A stretch of 64,000 nucleotides of DNA from Primula veris (lineage: Eukaryota > Streptophyta > Magnoliopsida > Ericales > Primulaceae): the NCBI GenBank assembly GCA_963682055.1, contig OY821745.1:13461501-13525500 (forward strand), written 5' to 3'. Below the pieces are notes generated by a model. The model did not search any database. It was not told the origin of the DNA and saw only the letters and a list, made by a program, of their open reading frames with translations. Shown here piece after piece: positions 61,751 through 64,000 of this stretch. The position numbers and the translations under genes are program-made. Position 1 is the first letter of the stretch; each line of letters begins with the position of its first letter.

Positions 61751-62044
61751 ATGGCTGCCCCCTTTACTGGGTCAGCTTTGGCCTTGAAAGTAGAGGCTTT
61801 TCAAGCCTCTTATGACAATGTACTGAAGATGTTAAGAGATGCTGAGGCAGAGATGGGTGTGATGCGTGCTCATCATGCCGAGATGGTGAGAGAGTTGACT
61901 TGGCTGAGGGACGAGTTGGACTATTGTAGGCGTGCTCATCAATCTTTGATCGATGAGAACAATGTTCTAAGGAGGAATTCTTCTCTTCAAGATACTGTAA
62001 TACCTGCGGGGCCCTCTCATCGCTACCGACCAATTTCGCCCTAA
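61751..62044 (+). CDS. Small coiled-coil protein, antisense gene 3
   Basis: 97 residues, MAAPFTGSALALKVEAFQAS through a long helix (LKMLRDAEAEMGVMRAHHAE, ELTWLRDELDYCRRAHQSLI) to HRYRPISP. It shares layout with genes 1 and 2 (MA-S/A-P start, TATA box, short leader, helix, short polar tail, poly(A)-like TTAATGAAAT at 62261) but has little direct sequence identity with them. Intact. Function unknown. Confidence 0.72.
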   Translation: MAAPFTGSALALKVEAFQASYDNVLKMLRDAEAEMGVMRAHHAEMVRELTWLRDELDYCRRAHQSLIDENNVLRRNSSLQDTVIPAGPSHRYRPISP

Positions 62045-62409
62045 GCGCGAGAATAAATTGATTTATTCTCTTGCGCTCTGTTTTATACTTTCTTCTCTCT
62101 TTTTTCTTTTCTTTTTTCCCTTTTTGTTTGGTTGTGTTTCTTGTTCGCTTTACTCTTCGATATAATCGATCTCCTTTAGATGTTTTGTCCTCTGATGTAA
62201 GGGATTTCCTTTGGATGTTTTGTCCTCTGATGTAATGAACGCATATGTGTCCCATCTTTATTAATGAAATTGATATTTGCATCTTTTACTGCTCCTCTTT
62301 TTATGTAGCATTTGTGGTTTGTCGTTTTACGGAATGTCAGATTTTAATAGAAAAAAAAAATCAAAAAATCGAAAAAAAAATCAAAAATAAATATAATCAA
62401 ATTTTTTTA

Positions 62410-63361
62410 TAAAAGTGCCTAAAATAGACTAAAATGCATAGTTAAGTGCATAAAGTTCACTAAAAATACATAATGAAGTGCATGATACAGTAAATAAAAA
62501 TTACATAAAAAACGCATAAAAGTGCATAAAAAGCGAATAAAAGTGCATACGGGTCGATAAGAAGTGTGTACGATTCGAAAAAAGTTCATAATAAGTATAT
62601 AAATGTGCATAAAAAATAGATAAAAAGTGAATAAGAAGTGCATAACAAGTTTATAAAGCTGCATAAAAAGTGTATAAATAGTGCATAAGTATGCATAACA
62701 AGTGCATATATATGCATAAAAAGTGTATAAGGTGCAAAAAAATGCATAAAAAAGTGTATAAAAGTGCATCAAAAGTGCATAAATGTGCATAAAAAGTGTA
62801 TAAAAATACATTAAAAAGTTGATAAAAAATACATAAAAGGTGCATAGAAAGTGCATAAAAATGCATATACGTGTATAAAAATTGCATAAATGTATATAAC
62901 AAGTGCATAAATGTGTATAACGAGTGCAAAAAATTACGTAAAAAGTGCATAAATGTGCATAGAAAGTGCATAAAGATGCATAACAAGTACATAAAATTGC
63001 ATAAAAGTGTATAAAAAGTGCATAAAAAATATATAAGAGTGCATAACAAGTGCATAAATGCGCATAACAAGTACACAAATATGCATAAAACGTGTATCAA
63101 AGTACATAAAAGTGCGTAATAAGGCATAAAGGTGTGTATAGCTGCATAACAATTGCATAAACCTGCATAAAAAGAACATAAAGTGCATAACAAGTGCATG
63201 AAAAGTGCGTATACGTGGATAAAAAGTTCATAAAAAGTGTATAAATGTGCATAACAAGTGTATAAAATGTGCATAAAGATGCGTAACAAGGGCATATATG
63301 TATATAAAAAACGCATAAAAAGTGAATCAATGCGCATACCAAGTGTATAAATGTGCATAAC
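62410..63361. repeat. Long array of GTGCATAAAA-like short repeats
   Basis: About 950 bp made almost entirely of 10-14 bp variants of GTGCATAAAAA, GTGTATAAAA and GTGCATAACAA. The minus strand gives long open frames of Cys/Thr/Phe/Tyr/His-rich peptide, which are low-complexity artefacts. Confidence 0.93.
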
Positions 63362-63717
63362 AATTTTTTCTTATTTTACAAAGTATAGTGGTGGGTCGTA
63401 AATTAATTTATTTTTTTTGTTTTCTTCCATTAGTATGTGTTTAATAAATTATTAGTTCTCGTTACCCAATTCATTGTTGAGAAATCGGTAATGTGATATT
63501 TTCTTAAAATCTTTAGAGCAAAATTATTTATTTCAAGAATTATTAAAAGAAACTCTATGTGCATATATATATATTTTTTGTTAGGAGAACAAAAGTTCAA
63601 TCGCATATCATATAGTAAAAAAAAACATTAATCATATATTCATATTTTAACCATTAAAAGAAACTTGCGATTTTTATTCTAATCGTGCCCCCTAAACCAT
63701 AATCCTGCATCCGCCCT
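63362..63717. mobile_element. ~355 bp insertion in the short-repeat array
   Basis: Unrelated AT-rich sequence interrupts the array, beginning TTTTTTCTTATTTTAC and ending CCATAATCCTGCATCCGCCC. The complement of the end, GGGCGGATGCAGGATTATGG, recalls conserved ends of plant dispersed repeats. The array resumes at once on the far side. Confidence 0.5.
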
Positions 63718-64000
63718 TGTGCATAAACGTGCATAAAAAATGCACAAAATGTGTAATTTTTTTTTATAAAAGGTGCATAAAAATGCATAAAAGGTGTATA
63801 AATGGTGCATAAAAAGGTGTATAAAAAGTGCATAAAATGCACAATAATTGCATAAAAGGTGTATAAAAGTGTATAAAATTTACATAAAATGTGCATAAAA
63901 AACATAAATGTGCATAAAAAGTGTATAAAAGTGCATAAAAGTGAATAAAAAGTGCATAAAAGGTGCATAAAAGTACATAAAAGTGCATAAAAATGCATAG
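63718..64000. repeat. Short-repeat array, continued to the right edge
   Basis: The same GTGCATAAAA-like units as 62410-63361, running off the window. Confidence 0.92.

Larger units (their letters stand above)
59431..64000 (-). mobile_element. 3' end of an LTR retrotransposon with antisense genes
   Basis: A minus-strand element whose 3' LTR (60006-59431) and polypurine tract are at the low-coordinate end. The visible interior holds three small genes on the opposite strand and a long tandem repeat, and continues past the right edge. No gag or pol is visible. The arrangement (antisense extra ORFs plus amplified tandem repeats before the 3' LTR) recalls Tat/Ogre-type Ty3/gypsy elements such as Retand; the lineage is inferred, not shown. 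Confidence 0.6.

Noticed and set aside
62419..63998. Long minus-strand open frames rich in Cys, Tyr, Phe and His
   Set aside because: They arise in several frames from the GTGCATAAAA-like repeat array; periodic low-complexity sequence, not genes.
1..64000. CRISPR arrays, operons, ribosome binding sites, prophage
   Set aside because: Introns, TATA boxes and plant transposons show eukaryotic nuclear DNA; the tandem repeats lack CRISPR spacing.

Overview
The window looks like nuclear DNA of a flowering plant, most likely a eudicot. It is AT-rich, its genes carry GT-AG introns, and it holds plant-specific families: PPR proteins, a FAR1-related sequence protein and a MIP1/DUF547 leucine-zipper protein. 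It is packed with plant transposons (Ty1/copia, a Mutator-like element, Stowaway and CACTA-type MITEs, and an LTR element with antisense genes). All family names come from reading the translations and from memory of the families; no database was searched.

Layout. 1-7.2 kb is a gene block on the minus strand: a PPR gene running off the left edge, then a six-exon WD40 (DCAF8-type) gene. 7.8-12.9 kb is a complete but decayed Ty1/copia element on the plus strand, in which the gag position is filled by an array of small hairpins. 14.3-18.9 kb is a second copia element on the minus strand, cut off at its 3' end. 19.2-24.7 kb holds an unrecognised two-exon 3' gene end and a PPR gene resembling Arabidopsis At1g62260, whose reading frame is split by a 2.8 kb intron built from local duplications and a MITE. 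25.6-33.7 kb is an 8,100 bp Mutator-like element (MULE) with ~0.8 kb inverted repeats and a 9 bp target duplication. It carries a plant-mobile-domain gene and a transposase fused to an OTU protease, and it sits inside an older repeat whose second copy lies inverted at 53.3-54.2 kb. 36.9-43 kb is a third, badly decayed copia element. 43.3-46.0 kb is a FAR1-related gene with an apparently young intron created by a 48 bp exon duplication. 47-48.9 kb is the decayed 5' part of a MIP1/DUF547 gene. 49-59.4 kb is gene-poor, with several inverted-repeat elements and minisatellites. 59.4-64 kb is the 3' end of a minus-strand LTR retrotransposon bearing three small coiled-coil genes in antisense and a long array of a GTGCATAAAA-like repeat.

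Four places most deserve a second look: the MULE with its plant-mobile-domain and OTU cargo; the intron gain in the FAR1-related gene; the antisense coiled-coil gene array in the 3' region of the LTR element; and the copia hairpin array, in which stems vary in compensating pairs around a constant CTGAA loop.
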